A stretch of DNA of 64,000 bases. Origin: Bacillota bacterium. GTDB lineage: Bacteria; Bacillota; Sulfobacillia; Thermaerobacterales; RSA17. Under the pieces are notes generated by a model that did not search any database, was not told the DNA's origin, and worked only from the letters and a program-made list of their open reading frames with translations. The stretch spans positions 62,001 through 126,000 of the forward strand of contig PKRI01000001.1 in NCBI GenBank assembly GCA_017577485.1, read 5' to 3'. This document shows, piece by piece, positions 17,787 to 26,470 of this stretch (position 1 is the first letter of the stretch; each line of letters starts with the position of its first letter). Made by a program: the position numbers and the translations under genes.

Positions 17787-17811
17787 GGCTGCCCCGATCC
17801 CTCCCGCGGGA

Positions 17812-18453
17812 TCAGGTGGCGCGCACCGCCGGGTTTCCAGCATACCAGAAATCGGCCACCCGCAGGCCGAACCGTTCCAGGAGGCGCACCGTCCGGGCCA
17901 GGGGCAGCCCCACCACGTTGAAGTAGCAGCCCTCGATCCGCTCCACCAGGACGGATCCCAGGCCCTGCACCGCGTAGGAGCCGGCCTTGTCCAGCGGCTC
18001 GCCGGTGGCCACGTACCGGGCGATGGTCTCCGGGTCCATGGGCGCCATCCGCACCGCGGTGACCTCGACATCGGCCAGCAGCAGCCCATGACGGGCGCGG
18101 GCCACGGCCACGCCGCTCATGACCCGGTGCACGCGGCCGGCCAGGCGGCCCAGCATCTGCCGGGCGTGGGCCTCGTCGGCCGGCTTGCCCAGCACGTCGC
18201 CGTCCAGGACCACCACCGTGTCGGCGGCCAGCACCAGGGCGCCGGGCGGCGTCGACGGCCGCGAGGCCACCTCCCGGGCCTTGGCGGCGGCCAGGGACGT
18301 CACCAGCGCCTCCGGCGGCACGGGTCCCGCCGCCTGGAGCCGCCGCATCAGGTCGTCCTCGTCGACGCCGCTGGGAACCACCGTGAAGTCCAGGCCGATC
18401 TGGGCCAGCAGTTCCCGGCGCCGGGGCGACGACGACGCCAGCAGCAGGGTCAT
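17812..18453 (-). CDS. maf: Maf-type nucleoside triphosphate pyrophosphatase
   Basis: Maf proteins hydrolyse dTTP, UTP and modified pyrimidine triphosphates to monophosphates, and overexpression inhibits septation in Bacillus. The N-terminal TLLLASSSPRRRELL is the Maf signature loop. VLAADTVVVLDGDVLGKP holds the catalytic Asp, and YAVQGLGSVLVERIEGCYFNVVGLP is the usual C-terminal motif. 213 residues, normal size. It precedes radC by 25 bp. Confidence 0.95.
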   Translation of the reverse strand: MTLLLASSSPRRRELLAQIGLDFTVVPSGVDEDDLMRRLQAAGPVPPEALVTSLAAAKAREVASRPSTPPGALVLAADTVVVLDGDVLGKPADEAHARQMLGRLAGRVHRVMSGVAVARARHGLLLADVEVTAVRMAPMDPETIARYVATGEPLDKAGSYAVQGLGSVLVERIEGCYFNVVGLPLARTVRLLERFGLRVADFWYAGNPAVRAT

Positions 18454-18616
18454 GCCCCCGCCACCTCCGCGGACCTGTGGACACTTCCCAGATGCCCGCC
18501 GTGAATCCTTTCGCGGCCGGCTGCCAAAATCGCGGGTCCCTGCCGCCGGCCAGCGGTCCTTCCAGCTGTCTGGAAAAGAGTGTTGCCGGGGGAGCGCGGC
18601 GCCATGCCGGCAGCCG

Positions 18617-19627
18617 TCAGCGGCTCAGCGCCGCGAGGATGGCGGCCGCTTCCACGGCCGCTTCCGGGGCACCGGCCAGCACCGGCAGGGCGTCGAAACC
18701 CGCGGCCGCTTCCTGCAGCAGGCGGCGCATCTGGGCGTAGAGGCGGCGCAGGGATTCGTGGGAATCCTCCAGGTCGAGGCCCGGCTGCACCTGCCCCAGC
18801 TGAGCCTCGGCCTCCTGCAGTTCCGCGGCCAGCGGCGCGATGCCGGCGCCGGACTCCAGCGCCGCCGCCATGCGCCGCACCCGGCCCGGCAGCGCCTCCA
18901 GGTGCTCCCGCAGGACCTGGCGCGCTTCCTGGCTGCCGCCCCGCAGCAGGCCCGACCCGCCCACGGTGTGCTCGGCGATGAAGGTTTCGAAGCCGGCGTC
19001 GGCCATGGCCCCGGCCAGCGGCCGGCCCTGCTCGCGGCTGGTGAACAGGCCCGTCCACACCCGGTAGCCGTCGCCGCCGGGAGCGATGGCGCCGTCGAAG
19101 CCGGCGGCCCGCACCTGGTCCAGGGCGGCCTGGGCGCCCTCCAGGCTGGAGAAGACCCCCACCTGGATCACGTAGAGCGCCACCGGGGCCGCTTCCACCG
19201 GGGTTTCGCCCGGCGGCTCGCCGCCGCCGGCCTCCCCGCCGGCTGCCTCCTCGCCCGCCGCCTCATCCCCGGGCGGCCCAGCGGGCGAGCCGGCGGTCTC
19301 CGGTCCGGGCCCGGCCTCCTGCGGCCCACGGGCCCCGGATTCCGGCGGCTGCCCGTCCTGCCCCGGAGAGCCGCCGGTTTCGCCGGGCGGCTCGATGCCT
19401 GCCCCGGCGCCGCCGTCCGCGGCGGGGGGCTGGTCACCGCCGGCGGGAGGCGGGGCCCCGGGCCCGGGCTCCGCGTCCAGGTCCTGGGAGGCCTCGCTGC
19501 CCAGGGCGCCGGTCAGGAACAGGCCCATCACGTATCCGAGGCCGGCGGCCAGGGCGGCCACCAGCACGAAGGACAGGATCAGCGGCAGCGCCCGGCGGGC
19601 GCGGTCGGCAACCCTCTTGCGGGCCAC
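18617..19627 (-). CDS. membrane-anchored SPOR-domain protein
   Basis: SPOR domains bind glycan strands lacking stem peptides, typically at septa. A basic N-terminus and one membrane segment (about 14-38) are followed by a low-complexity Pro/Gly/Glu/Ala linker (about 40-148) and a SPOR-like domain (about 150-228: YVIQVGVFSSLEGAQAALDQ ... YRVWTGLFTSREQG). The remaining 110 residues are helical and unrecognised. GTG start with GGAGG eight bases upstream. In this position between valS and maf other Bacillota carry comC- or SPOR-type genes. The role in division or spore-wall remodelling is inferred. The 163-bp gap after it (18454-18616) holds only a short TTCCAG/CTGGAA inverted repeat. Confidence 0.78.
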   Translation of the reverse strand: MARKRVADRARRALPLILSFVLVAALAAGLGYVMGLFLTGALGSEASQDLDAEPGPGAPPPAGGDQPPAADGGAGAGIEPPGETGGSPGQDGQPPESGARGPQEAGPGPETAGSPAGPPGDEAAGEEAAGGEAGGGEPPGETPVEAAPVALYVIQVGVFSSLEGAQAALDQVRAAGFDGAIAPGGDGYRVWTGLFTSREQGRPLAGAMADAGFETFIAEHTVGGSGLLRGGSQEARQVLREHLEALPGRVRRMAAALESGAGIAPLAAELQEAEAQLGQVQPGLDLEDSHESLRRLYAQMRRLLQEAAAGFDALPVLAGAPEAAVEAAAILAALSR

Positions 19628-19655
19628 CGTTCTTTCCTCCCTCAGCCCGTGAACT

Positions 19656-22319
19656 TCAGGCGGTCAGGTCCCTCAAGCGGGCCTCCAGGCGCCCGATGGC
19701 GTCCTGGAGGTCGGCGTATTTCTGGCGCTCGCGGGCCACCACTTCCGGCGGCGCCTTGGCGAGGAACTCCTGGTTCTCCAGGCGCCGGGCCAGGCCCTGG
19801 GCGCGGCTGGACGCCTCGGCCAGCTCCCGCTCAAGCCGCGCCACTTCGGCTTCGAGATCGATGACCCCTTCCAGGGGCACGTAGACCTCGACGGGACCGA
19901 TGATGTCGCCGGCGGCCCGGCGCGGCCGCGGGCCGCCGGCCGGCAGCACCGTCACCTGGCCGGCCCCCGCCAGGCGCCGCAGCGCCGCCTCCGCCAGGGC
20001 GGCGGCTTCCCGGGCCGCTTCCTCGCGGTCGGCCCGCACCCACACGGGCACCGGCCGGCCGGGCTCGATCTTGAACTCCGAGCGGATGGCCCGCACCGCC
20101 CGCACCATGTCGATGACCTGCTCCATCCGCCGGGCCGACTCGGGGTCCGCCCACCCCGCCGGTGCCTCAGGCCACGGCGCCGTCACGATGCTTCCCCGGC
20201 TTCCCGGCAGCCGCTGCCAGATTTCCTCGGTGATGAAGGGCATCACCGGATGCAGGAGGCGGAGGATCACCGAGAGGACCTCCACCAGCGTGCGCTGGGC
20301 GGCGGCCCGGTCCTCGCCGCCGGCGCCGAGCCGCGGCTTCGCCAGTTCGATGTACCAGTCGCAGTAGGCGCCCCAGAAGAATTCGTAAACGGCCCGGGCG
20401 GCCTCGCCCAGCTCGAACTGCTCGTAGTGGCGGTCGGTTTCCAGGACGGTGCGCCGGGCCAGGTCCAGGATCCAGCGGTCTTCCAGGCGCCGGGCGCCGG
20501 CCGAGGCCTCGGGGTCGTACCCTTCCAGGTTGGCCAGCACGAACCGGGCGGCGTTCCACAGCTTGTTGGCGAAGTTGCGGGCGCCCTCCAGTTTCTCGTC
20601 GTAGAGCCGCACGTCGTTGCCCGGGGTGATGCCCGTCACCAGCGCCCAGCGCAGGGCGTCGGCGCCGTACCGGTCCACCACGTCCAGCGGGTCCACGGTG
20701 TTGCCCCGCGACTTGGACATCTTCTGCCCCTGGCCGTCCCGCACCAGGCCGTGGAGCAGGACGGTGCGGAAGGGCACGTCGCCCATGAACTCCAGGCCCA
20801 TCATCATCATGCGGGCCACCCAGAAGAACAGGATGTCGTACCCGGTCACCAGTACCGACGTGGGATAGTAGGCCTCGAGTTCCGGCGTCCGCTCCGGCCA
20901 GCCCATGGTGGAGAAGGGCCACAGCGCGGAACTGAACCAGGTGTCCAGCACGTCGGGGTCCTGCTCCAGGTCCCGGCTGCCGCAGTGCTCACACTGCTGG
21001 GGATCCTCCACCGCCACGGTCACGTGCCCCTCGGGGCAGTACCAGGCCGGGATGCGGTGGCCCCACCAGATCTGCCGGGAGATGGGCCAGTCGCGGATGT
21101 TGTCCAGCCAGTGGAAGTAGATCTTCTCAAACCGCTCGGGCACGATGCGGGTGCGGCCGGTCCGGACCGCCTCGGCGGCCGGCTCGGCCAGGGGCTTCGT
21201 CTTCACGAACCACTGCTCGGAGATCAGCGGCTCCACCACCGTGTCGCACCGCTGGCAGTGGCCCACCGCGTGGCGCATGTCCTCCACGGATTCCAGCAGC
21301 CCCTGTTCCGCCAGGGCCTCCACCAGCCGCCGGCGGCACTCCCAGCGGTCCAGACCCGCGAAGGGACCGGCCTCGGCGGTCATGGACGCGTCCTCGCCGA
21401 TGACCTGGATGGCCGGCAGGCCGTGGCGGCGGCCGATCTCGAAGTCCGTCGGGTCGTGGAAAGGCGTCACCTTGACGACGCCGGTGCCGAACTCGGGATC
21501 CACGGCCTCGTCGGCCACGATGGGGATGCGCCGGCCCAGGACCGGCACCACCGCTTCCCGGCCCACCAGGTGGCGGTAGCGCTCATCGCCGGGATGCACG
21601 GCCAGGGCCGTGTCGCCCAGGATGGTTTCCGGCCGGGTGGTGGCCACGGTGACGGTGCCGCCGTCGGCCAGCGGGTAGCGGACGCGGTAGAACTTGCCGT
21701 CCACCTCCCGGTGGGTGACCTCCAGGTCCGACAGGGTGGTCCGGCAGCGGGGGCACCAGTTGATCATGTAGTGCCCCCTGTAGATCAACCCCCGCCGGTA
21801 CAGGTGCACGAAGACCTCGCGCACGGCCCGGCTGCAGCCGGGGTCCATGGTGAAGCGGGTCCGGGACCAGTCGCAGGAGCAGCCCAGGCGCTGCAGCTGT
21901 CCCAGGATCCGCTGCTCGTACTCGTTCTTCCAGGACCAGACCACCTCCAGGAAGCGCTCCCGGCCCAGGTCGCGGCGGTCCTTGCCCTCCTCGGCCAGGC
22001 GGCGCTCCACCACCACCTGGGTGGCGATGCCGGCGTGGTCGGTGCCCGGCAGCCAGAGGACGTCATAGCCCTGCATGCGCCGGCGGCGCACCAGCACGTC
22101 CTGGATGGTGTTGTCCAGGGCGTGGCCGATGTGCAGCACGCCGGTCACGTTGGGCGGCGGGATGACGATGCTGAAGACCGGACGCGCCGGTACCGCCGGC
22201 GCCCGGAACAGGTCCTGCTCCAGCCAGCGGCTGTACCAGCGCTGTTCCACCTCACGGGGGTCGTAGCGCGGCGCCAGTTGGGCGCCGGCCCCGGCCGGCG
22301 CCGAAGGTTCCGTGGCCAT
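19656..22319 (-). CDS. valS: valyl-tRNA synthetase
   Basis: ValRS charges tRNA-Val and edits mischarged Thr-tRNA. The class I motifs are HIGH in PPPNVTGVLHIGHALDN (about residues 63-66) and KMSKS in QKMSKSRGNTVDPLD. The protein also has the editing domain with TTRPETILGDTA and a C-terminal coiled coil starting at YVPLEGVIDLEAEVARLE. I set the start at ATG 22319, preceded by GGGAGGG. The in-frame extension to 22382 runs through the T-box terminator and cannot be coding. 887 residues is the normal length. Confidence 0.97.
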   Translation of the reverse strand: MATEPSAPAGAGAQLAPRYDPREVEQRWYSRWLEQDLFRAPAVPARPVFSIVIPPPNVTGVLHIGHALDNTIQDVLVRRRRMQGYDVLWLPGTDHAGIATQVVVERRLAEEGKDRRDLGRERFLEVVWSWKNEYEQRILGQLQRLGCSCDWSRTRFTMDPGCSRAVREVFVHLYRRGLIYRGHYMINWCPRCRTTLSDLEVTHREVDGKFYRVRYPLADGGTVTVATTRPETILGDTALAVHPGDERYRHLVGREAVVPVLGRRIPIVADEAVDPEFGTGVVKVTPFHDPTDFEIGRRHGLPAIQVIGEDASMTAEAGPFAGLDRWECRRRLVEALAEQGLLESVEDMRHAVGHCQRCDTVVEPLISEQWFVKTKPLAEPAAEAVRTGRTRIVPERFEKIYFHWLDNIRDWPISRQIWWGHRIPAWYCPEGHVTVAVEDPQQCEHCGSRDLEQDPDVLDTWFSSALWPFSTMGWPERTPELEAYYPTSVLVTGYDILFFWVARMMMMGLEFMGDVPFRTVLLHGLVRDGQGQKMSKSRGNTVDPLDVVDRYGADALRWALVTGITPGNDVRLYDEKLEGARNFANKLWNAARFVLANLEGYDPEASAGARRLEDRWILDLARRTVLETDRHYEQFELGEAARAVYEFFWGAYCDWYIELAKPRLGAGGEDRAAAQRTLVEVLSVILRLLHPVMPFITEEIWQRLPGSRGSIVTAPWPEAPAGWADPESARRMEQVIDMVRAVRAIRSEFKIEPGRPVPVWVRADREEAAREAAALAEAALRRLAGAGQVTVLPAGGPRPRRAAGDIIGPVEVYVPLEGVIDLEAEVARLERELAEASSRAQGLARRLENQEFLAKAPPEVVARERQKYADLQDAIGRLEARLRDLTA

Positions 22320-22338
22320 GGTCGTCCCTCCCGACAAG

Positions 22339-22367
22339 CAAAAGCCCCCGTCGCAAGGACGGAGGCT
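22339..22367 (-). terminator. T-box-controlled terminator before valS
   Basis: AGCCTCCGTC pairs with GACGGGGGCT across a 5-base loop and is followed by a run of T. It competes with the antiterminator formed by the T-box sequence. Confidence 0.88.
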
Positions 22368-22637
22368 GCTCCGCGGTACCACCTTGATTCCGCGACCGCC
22401 GGCAGGACCCCGGTCGCGGCACTCCAGCGCGGTAACGGGCGCACCCGTGCGGGCCTACGCGGCAGCCGGCCGGGCGGCGGCGCCGCCGGCGGCGCTTTCG
22501 GGCCGCAGGCTTCGGGGCGACCTTCGGCCGTCGACACCCGGGAGACCTTTCAGCCGCTGGGCCTCCCTCTCTGGGGGCGCCGCCCGGGAAGGGTCACGGC
22601 CTACTCCTCCCCGTCATCGCCTGGGAAAGCGCTTGTG
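22339..22637 (-). promoter_or_regulatory. valine T-box riboswitch leader of valS
   Basis: On the minus strand: stem I with AGTA (22605-22602), AGAGAGGGAGG and GCTGAAAGG distal motifs, and a specifier loop GAAGGTCG between GGCC/GGCC and GGGG/CCCC arms. The Val codon GTC is at 22521-22519. A stable stem III (CCGCGACCG/CGGTCGCGG, about 22419-22390) precedes the T-box AAGGTGGTACCGCGG at 22385-22371. The terminator is a perfect 10-bp hairpin (22367-22343) followed by TTTT. The specifier loop is one base longer than in the leuS leader. Confidence 0.88.
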
Positions 22638-23203
22638 TTGCTAAACTTAGCCGCCCGCGACGCCGGTGTCAACCCGGCGGCGGCCGGCGTCAGCGTCATC
22701 AGCAGCAGGTCGTCCCACCCCTGGCGCCGGCGGCGGCCGGCCCGCAGGACGGCCTCACAGCGGAAGCCGCAGCGCCCGTAACAGCGGATGGCGCGGCGGT
22801 TGCGGCGGAGCACCCGCAGGTAGAGGGTCCTGAGGCCCAGGGAGCCCAGGGCATGGCGGGCCGCCACCCGCACGGCGTCGCTGCCGTAGCCCTTTCCCCA
22901 GCAGTCCTTCTCGCCGATGCAGACCCGCAGTTCGGCGGTGCCCCGGCGCCAGTCGATGTCCTCCAGTTCCAGGTCGCCGATCACCCGGCCCTGATGGGTT
23001 TCCACGGCGAAGCCCAGGCGCCGGGGGCTCCGCAGCAGGTGCACCAGCCAGGCTCGCGGGTCCCTCCAGCGGGCGAATTTGTCTCCGGTCAGGCGGTTCA
23101 GTTCGGGGTCGGCGTTCCAGCGCCAGAGCAGGGGCAGGTCGGCAGGAGTCAGCGGGCGGAGCACGACGCGCTCGCCCGCCAGGCGCACGTGGTCCTGTCG
23201 CAT
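22601..23203 (-). CDS. GNAT-family N-acetyltransferase (RimJ/RimL-like)
   Basis: The protein has the RimJ/RimL-type GNAT layout: N-terminal VRLAGERVVLRPLTPADLPLLW, GRVIGDLELEDIDWRRGTAELRVCIGE, then the acetyl-CoA loop region CWGKGYGSDAVRVAARHA and the LYLRVLRRNRRAIRCYGRCGF motif. It probably acetylates a protein N-terminus or small amine; the substrate cannot be read from sequence. I place the start at ATG 23203 with GGAGG upstream. The last 35 or so residues are not family-like, and their codons contain the valS promoter and the first bases of the valS T-box leader. Confidence 0.85.
   Translation of the reverse strand: MRQDHVRLAGERVVLRPLTPADLPLLWRWNADPELNRLTGDKFARWRDPRAWLVHLLRSPRRLGFAVETHQGRVIGDLELEDIDWRRGTAELRVCIGEKDCWGKGYGSDAVRVAARHALGSLGLRTLYLRVLRRNRRAIRCYGRCGFRCEAVLRAGRRRRQGWDDLLLMTLTPAAAGLTPASRAAKFSNTSAFPGDDGEE
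22644..22672 (-). promoter_or_regulatory. sigma-A promoter of the valS leader
   Basis: Consensus TTGACA (22672-22667), a 17-bp spacer and TAAGTT (22649-22644). It lies wholly inside the 3' end of the upstream acetyltransferase gene. Confidence 0.8.
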
Positions 23204-23234
23204 CGTCAAACCTCCGGTCGCAAGAGCGGCACAA

Positions 23235-23277
23235 CCGTGACCGGGGGCCGGCAGCCCGGCCCGGGCAGCGGTCACGG
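23235..23277. repeat. inverted repeat / hairpin between lonB and the GNAT gene
   Basis: Nine perfect pairs (CCGTGACCG at 23235-23243 and CGGTCACGG at 23269-23277) around a GC-rich loop in a 152-bp gap. There is no real T-run on either side, so it may be a weak terminator of the lonB transcript or an operator for the GNAT gene. Confidence 0.45.
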
Positions 23278-23355
23278 CTCCTAGATTTGGGGCGCCCGGC
23301 AGGGCTTCCTTGCGTCAATCCCTGGATGGAACGCCGCTTGCTGGCAGGGGGAGAA

Positions 23356-25056
23356 TCAGCGGGAAGGCAGGGCCGCCGCCGCCAGGCCGGCAGCGCTGCC
23401 GGCGGCGCGGTCCAGGCCGGCGGCGGCGCGGGCGCCGCCGGCCAGGGCGCAGTCCAGCGCTTCCGCCAGGCGGGTCACGGGCACCACCCTGGGGTGTTGG
23501 CGGTCGCCGATCTCCTGATGGTTTTCGGAAGGGATCACCACGGTGTCGGCGCCGGCATGGCGGGCGGCGTCAATCTTGGCGGGGATGCCGCCCACGGGCT
23601 TGACCCACCCCTGGACCGACACCTCGCCGGTCATGGCCACGGTGTTGCGCACCGGGATCCCGGTCAGGGCCGAGTAGATGGCCACCGCCAGGGGCACGCC
23701 GGCCGAGGGGCCGTCCACGGGAACGCCGCCGGGGAAGTTGACGTGGATGTCGTAGTCGAAGGGGTTCAGGTCCAGGTGGGAGCGCAGGGCCGTCAGCACC
23801 GTCTCCACGGAACTGCGGGCCATGGACTTGCGCCGCTTCAGCGGGCGGCCCATGCCGCCGAACTCCTCCTCCTCGATCAGGCCCGTGACGGTGATGCGCC
23901 CGGCTCCCGGCGCCGCCGCCCGGTGGGCCGCCACCTCCAGTTCGATCAGGACGCCCATGTTGGGGCCGTAGACGGCCAGGCCGTTGGCGCGGCCCACCAT
24001 GGGTTCGGGCGGGACGCGCTTCTCCGGACGCGGGGAGTACTGGCCGCTGCTGACCACCCAGCCGATGTCGGCCCGGTCCACCACCCGGCGGCCCTCGCCG
24101 TCGGCCACTCCGGCGGCGATCTGGACCATGTTGACCGCCTCCCGGCCGTTGCGGGCGTATCGGCCGATCATGTCCGCAGCCTCTGCCGTCAACTCGATGC
24201 CGATGCGCCGGGCGGCGTTGCGGGCGATCCGCGCCACCTCGTCGGGGGTCAGCGGCCGGAAGAAAATCTCCATGCACCGGGAGCGGATGGCCGGCGGGAT
24301 CTCCTCGGGCAGGCGGGTGGTGGCGCCCACCAGCCGGAAGTCGGCGGGCAGGCCGTGCTCGAAGATGTCGCGGATGTGGGCCGGCACGTTGGGGTCCTCG
24401 CTGTTGTAGTAGGCGCTCTCGAGAAAGACCTTGCGGTCCTCCAGCACTTTCAGGAGCTTGTTCATCTGAACCGGGTGCAGCTCGCCGATCTCGTCGATGA
24501 ACAGGATGCCCCCGTGGGCCCGGGTCACCGCCCCGGGCTTGGGCTGGGGAATGCCGGCGATCCCCAGGGAACCGGCTCCCTGGTAGATGGGGTCGTGGAC
24601 GCAGCCGATCAGGGGATCGGCGATGCCGCGCTCGTCGAAGCGGGCGGTGGTGGCGTCGATCTCCACGAAGCGGGAATGCTCGCCGAAGGGCGAGCGCCGG
24701 TTCCGGCGGGCCTCCTCCAGCACCAGGCGCGCCGCCGCCGTCTTCCCCACGCCCGGCGGCCCGTAGATGATCACGTGCTGGGGATTGGGGCCGCACAGGG
24801 CGGCCCGCAGCGCCTTGAGCCCGTCTTCCTGGCCGATGACCTCTTCGAAACTGGTGGGGCGGGTCAGTTCCGACAGCGGCTCCGTCAGCGAGATGGCCCG
24901 CAGCTGCTGGAGCCGCTCCAGTTCGTGGCGGGACTCGCGGCGGATGGCCACCCGGCTGCCCTGCTGCTGCCGCAGCAGGCTCCAGAAGTAGAGGCCGATG
25001 ACGGCGGCCAGCAGCACCTGGATCAGGGTCACCACGCCGGCGGTCAGGACGGGCAC
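23356..25056 (-). CDS. lonB: ATP-dependent protease LonB
   Basis: LonB is the membrane-linked Lon paralogue of Bacillota, active in the forespore in B. subtilis. An N-terminal membrane segment (about 7-26) is followed by an AAA+ domain with Walker A GPPGVGKT at 99-106 and Walker B GGILFIDEIGEL. The C-terminal Lon protease domain contains the catalytic Ser in VDGPSAGVPLAVA and the Lys in KPVGGIPAKIDAA. At 566 residues it lacks the long N-terminal substrate domain of LonA. It follows clpX, as in B. subtilis, but lonA and engB do not follow it. A GTG start at 25056 is used by default; its GGGAGG lies very close. Confidence 0.93.
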   Translation of the reverse strand: MPVLTAGVVTLIQVLLAAVIGLYFWSLLRQQQGSRVAIRRESRHELERLQQLRAISLTEPLSELTRPTSFEEVIGQEDGLKALRAALCGPNPQHVIIYGPPGVGKTAAARLVLEEARRNRRSPFGEHSRFVEIDATTARFDERGIADPLIGCVHDPIYQGAGSLGIAGIPQPKPGAVTRAHGGILFIDEIGELHPVQMNKLLKVLEDRKVFLESAYYNSEDPNVPAHIRDIFEHGLPADFRLVGATTRLPEEIPPAIRSRCMEIFFRPLTPDEVARIARNAARRIGIELTAEAADMIGRYARNGREAVNMVQIAAGVADGEGRRVVDRADIGWVVSSGQYSPRPEKRVPPEPMVGRANGLAVYGPNMGVLIELEVAAHRAAAPGAGRITVTGLIEEEEFGGMGRPLKRRKSMARSSVETVLTALRSHLDLNPFDYDIHVNFPGGVPVDGPSAGVPLAVAIYSALTGIPVRNTVAMTGEVSVQGWVKPVGGIPAKIDAARHAGADTVVIPSENHQEIGDRQHPRVVPVTRLAEALDCALAGGARAAAGLDRAAGSAAGLAAAALPSR

Positions 25057-25106
25057 CTCCCGGGGCTATTGTGGTCGCCGCCCCGGGGAGGTATGCCCAC
25101 AGCGAA

Positions 25107-25132
25107 GGCGGCCGCACCCAGGTGCGGCCGCC
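25107..25132 (-). terminator. hairpin between clpX and lonB
   Basis: A perfect 12-bp inverted repeat (GGCGGCCGCACC / GGTGCGGCCGCC, two-base loop) in the 132-bp clpX-lonB gap. Only TTCGCTGT follows on the minus strand, so termination would be partial at best. Confidence 0.5.
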
Positions 25133-25188
25133 GCGGTTTCAGCGCGAAAGCCCGCCGAGGAGCCCACTGCCGTGCACGGCTCAGGCGC

Positions 25189-26448
25189 TCAGGCGGTCTC
25201 CTCCTTCTTGCGCTTGGTCTCCCTGGGGACCAGCACCGGCTCCGCCTCGCCCCGGGCAGCGGCCTCGGTGATGACCACCCGGGCGATGTCCTGCCGCGAG
25301 GGCAGGTCGTACATGACGTCCAGCATCAGCTCTTCCAGGATGGCCCTCAGCCCGCGGGCGCCGGTGTTGCGCTCCAGCGCCTTCTCGGCGATGACCCGCA
25401 GGGCCGCCTCCTCGAACTCCAGTTCGATGTTGTCCAGCTGGAAGAACTTCTGGTACTGGCGCACCAGGGCGTTCTTGGGCTCCACCAGGATGCGCATCAG
25501 CGCTTCCACGTCCAGCGCGTTCAGGGTGGCGATGACCGGCAGCCGGCCCACGAACTCGGGGATCATGCCGTACTTCAGCAGGTCCTCGGGCTGCACGTGC
25601 TGCAGGATCTCGCCGACGTCGTGGGTCTTGGGGCTGCGGATGTCGGCGCCGAAGCCCATGGTGCGCTGGTTGATGCGCCGCTGGATGATGCGGTCCAGCC
25701 CGTCGAAGGCCCCACCCACGATGAACAGGATGTTGGACGTGTCGATCTGGATGAACTCCTGGTGGGGGTGCTTGCGGCCGCCCTGGGGCGGCACGCTGGC
25801 CACGGTCCCCTCCAGGATCTTCAGCAGCGCCTGCTGCACACCCTCACCCGATACGTCCCGGGTGATGGACGGGTTCTCCGACTTGCGGGCGATCTTGTCG
25901 ATCTCGTCGATGTAGACGATGCCCTTCTCGGCCTTCTCGATGTCGTAGTCGGCCGCCTGGATCAGCTTGAGCAGGATGTTCTCCACGTCCTCGCCCACGT
26001 ACCCCGCCTCGGTCAGCGAGGTGGCGTCGGCGATGGCGAAGGGCACGTTGAGCATGCGGGCCAGGGTCTGGGCCAGGTACGTCTTGCCGACGCCCGTGGG
26101 ACCGATGAGCAGGATGTTGCTCTTCTGCAGTTCCACGTCGTCGATGCGGCCGCCCATGTTGACCCGCTTGTAGTGGTTGTAAACGGCCACGGCCAGGGCC
26201 TTCTTGGCCCGGTCCTGGCCGATGACGTACTGATCAAGGAACGCCTTGATCTCCCTGGGCTTGGGGACTTCTTTCAGTTCCAGGTCGAGATCGTCCTGGA
26301 GTTCCTCTTCGATGATGTCGTTGCACAGCTCGATGCACTCGTCGCAGATGTACACACCGGGGCCGGCGACCAGGCGCTTCACCTGATCCTGGTACTTGCC
26401 GCAGAAGGAGCACTTGAGCTGCCCCTTCTCATCCGTGAACTTGAACAT
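25189..26448 (-). CDS. clpX: ClpXP unfoldase subunit ClpX
   Basis: ClpX is the AAA+ unfoldase that feeds substrates, including tmRNA-tagged peptides, into ClpP. The N-terminal zinc-binding domain has Cys13/Cys16 and Cys35/Cys38. Walker A GPTGVGKT is at 116-123, Walker B is GIVYIDEIDKIARKSE, and the pore loop and sensor-2 regions are intact. 419 residues, standard. It lies 22 bp after clpP. tmRNA and smpB occur at 37-38 kb in this window. Confidence 0.97.
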   Translation of the reverse strand: MFKFTDEKGQLKCSFCGKYQDQVKRLVAGPGVYICDECIELCNDIIEEELQDDLDLELKEVPKPREIKAFLDQYVIGQDRAKKALAVAVYNHYKRVNMGGRIDDVELQKSNILLIGPTGVGKTYLAQTLARMLNVPFAIADATSLTEAGYVGEDVENILLKLIQAADYDIEKAEKGIVYIDEIDKIARKSENPSITRDVSGEGVQQALLKILEGTVASVPPQGGRKHPHQEFIQIDTSNILFIVGGAFDGLDRIIQRRINQRTMGFGADIRSPKTHDVGEILQHVQPEDLLKYGMIPEFVGRLPVIATLNALDVEALMRILVEPKNALVRQYQKFFQLDNIELEFEEAALRVIAEKALERNTGARGLRAILEELMLDVMYDLPSRQDIARVVITEAAARGEAEPVLVPRETKRKKEETA

Positions 26449-26470
26449 CGAGCCACTCCTTCCGCGCCGG

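Noticed and set aside
22320..22382. N-terminal extension of valS starting at 22382
   Set aside because: It would be translated through the T-box terminator hairpin; ATG 22319 has a proper ribosome site and gives the usual ValRS start.
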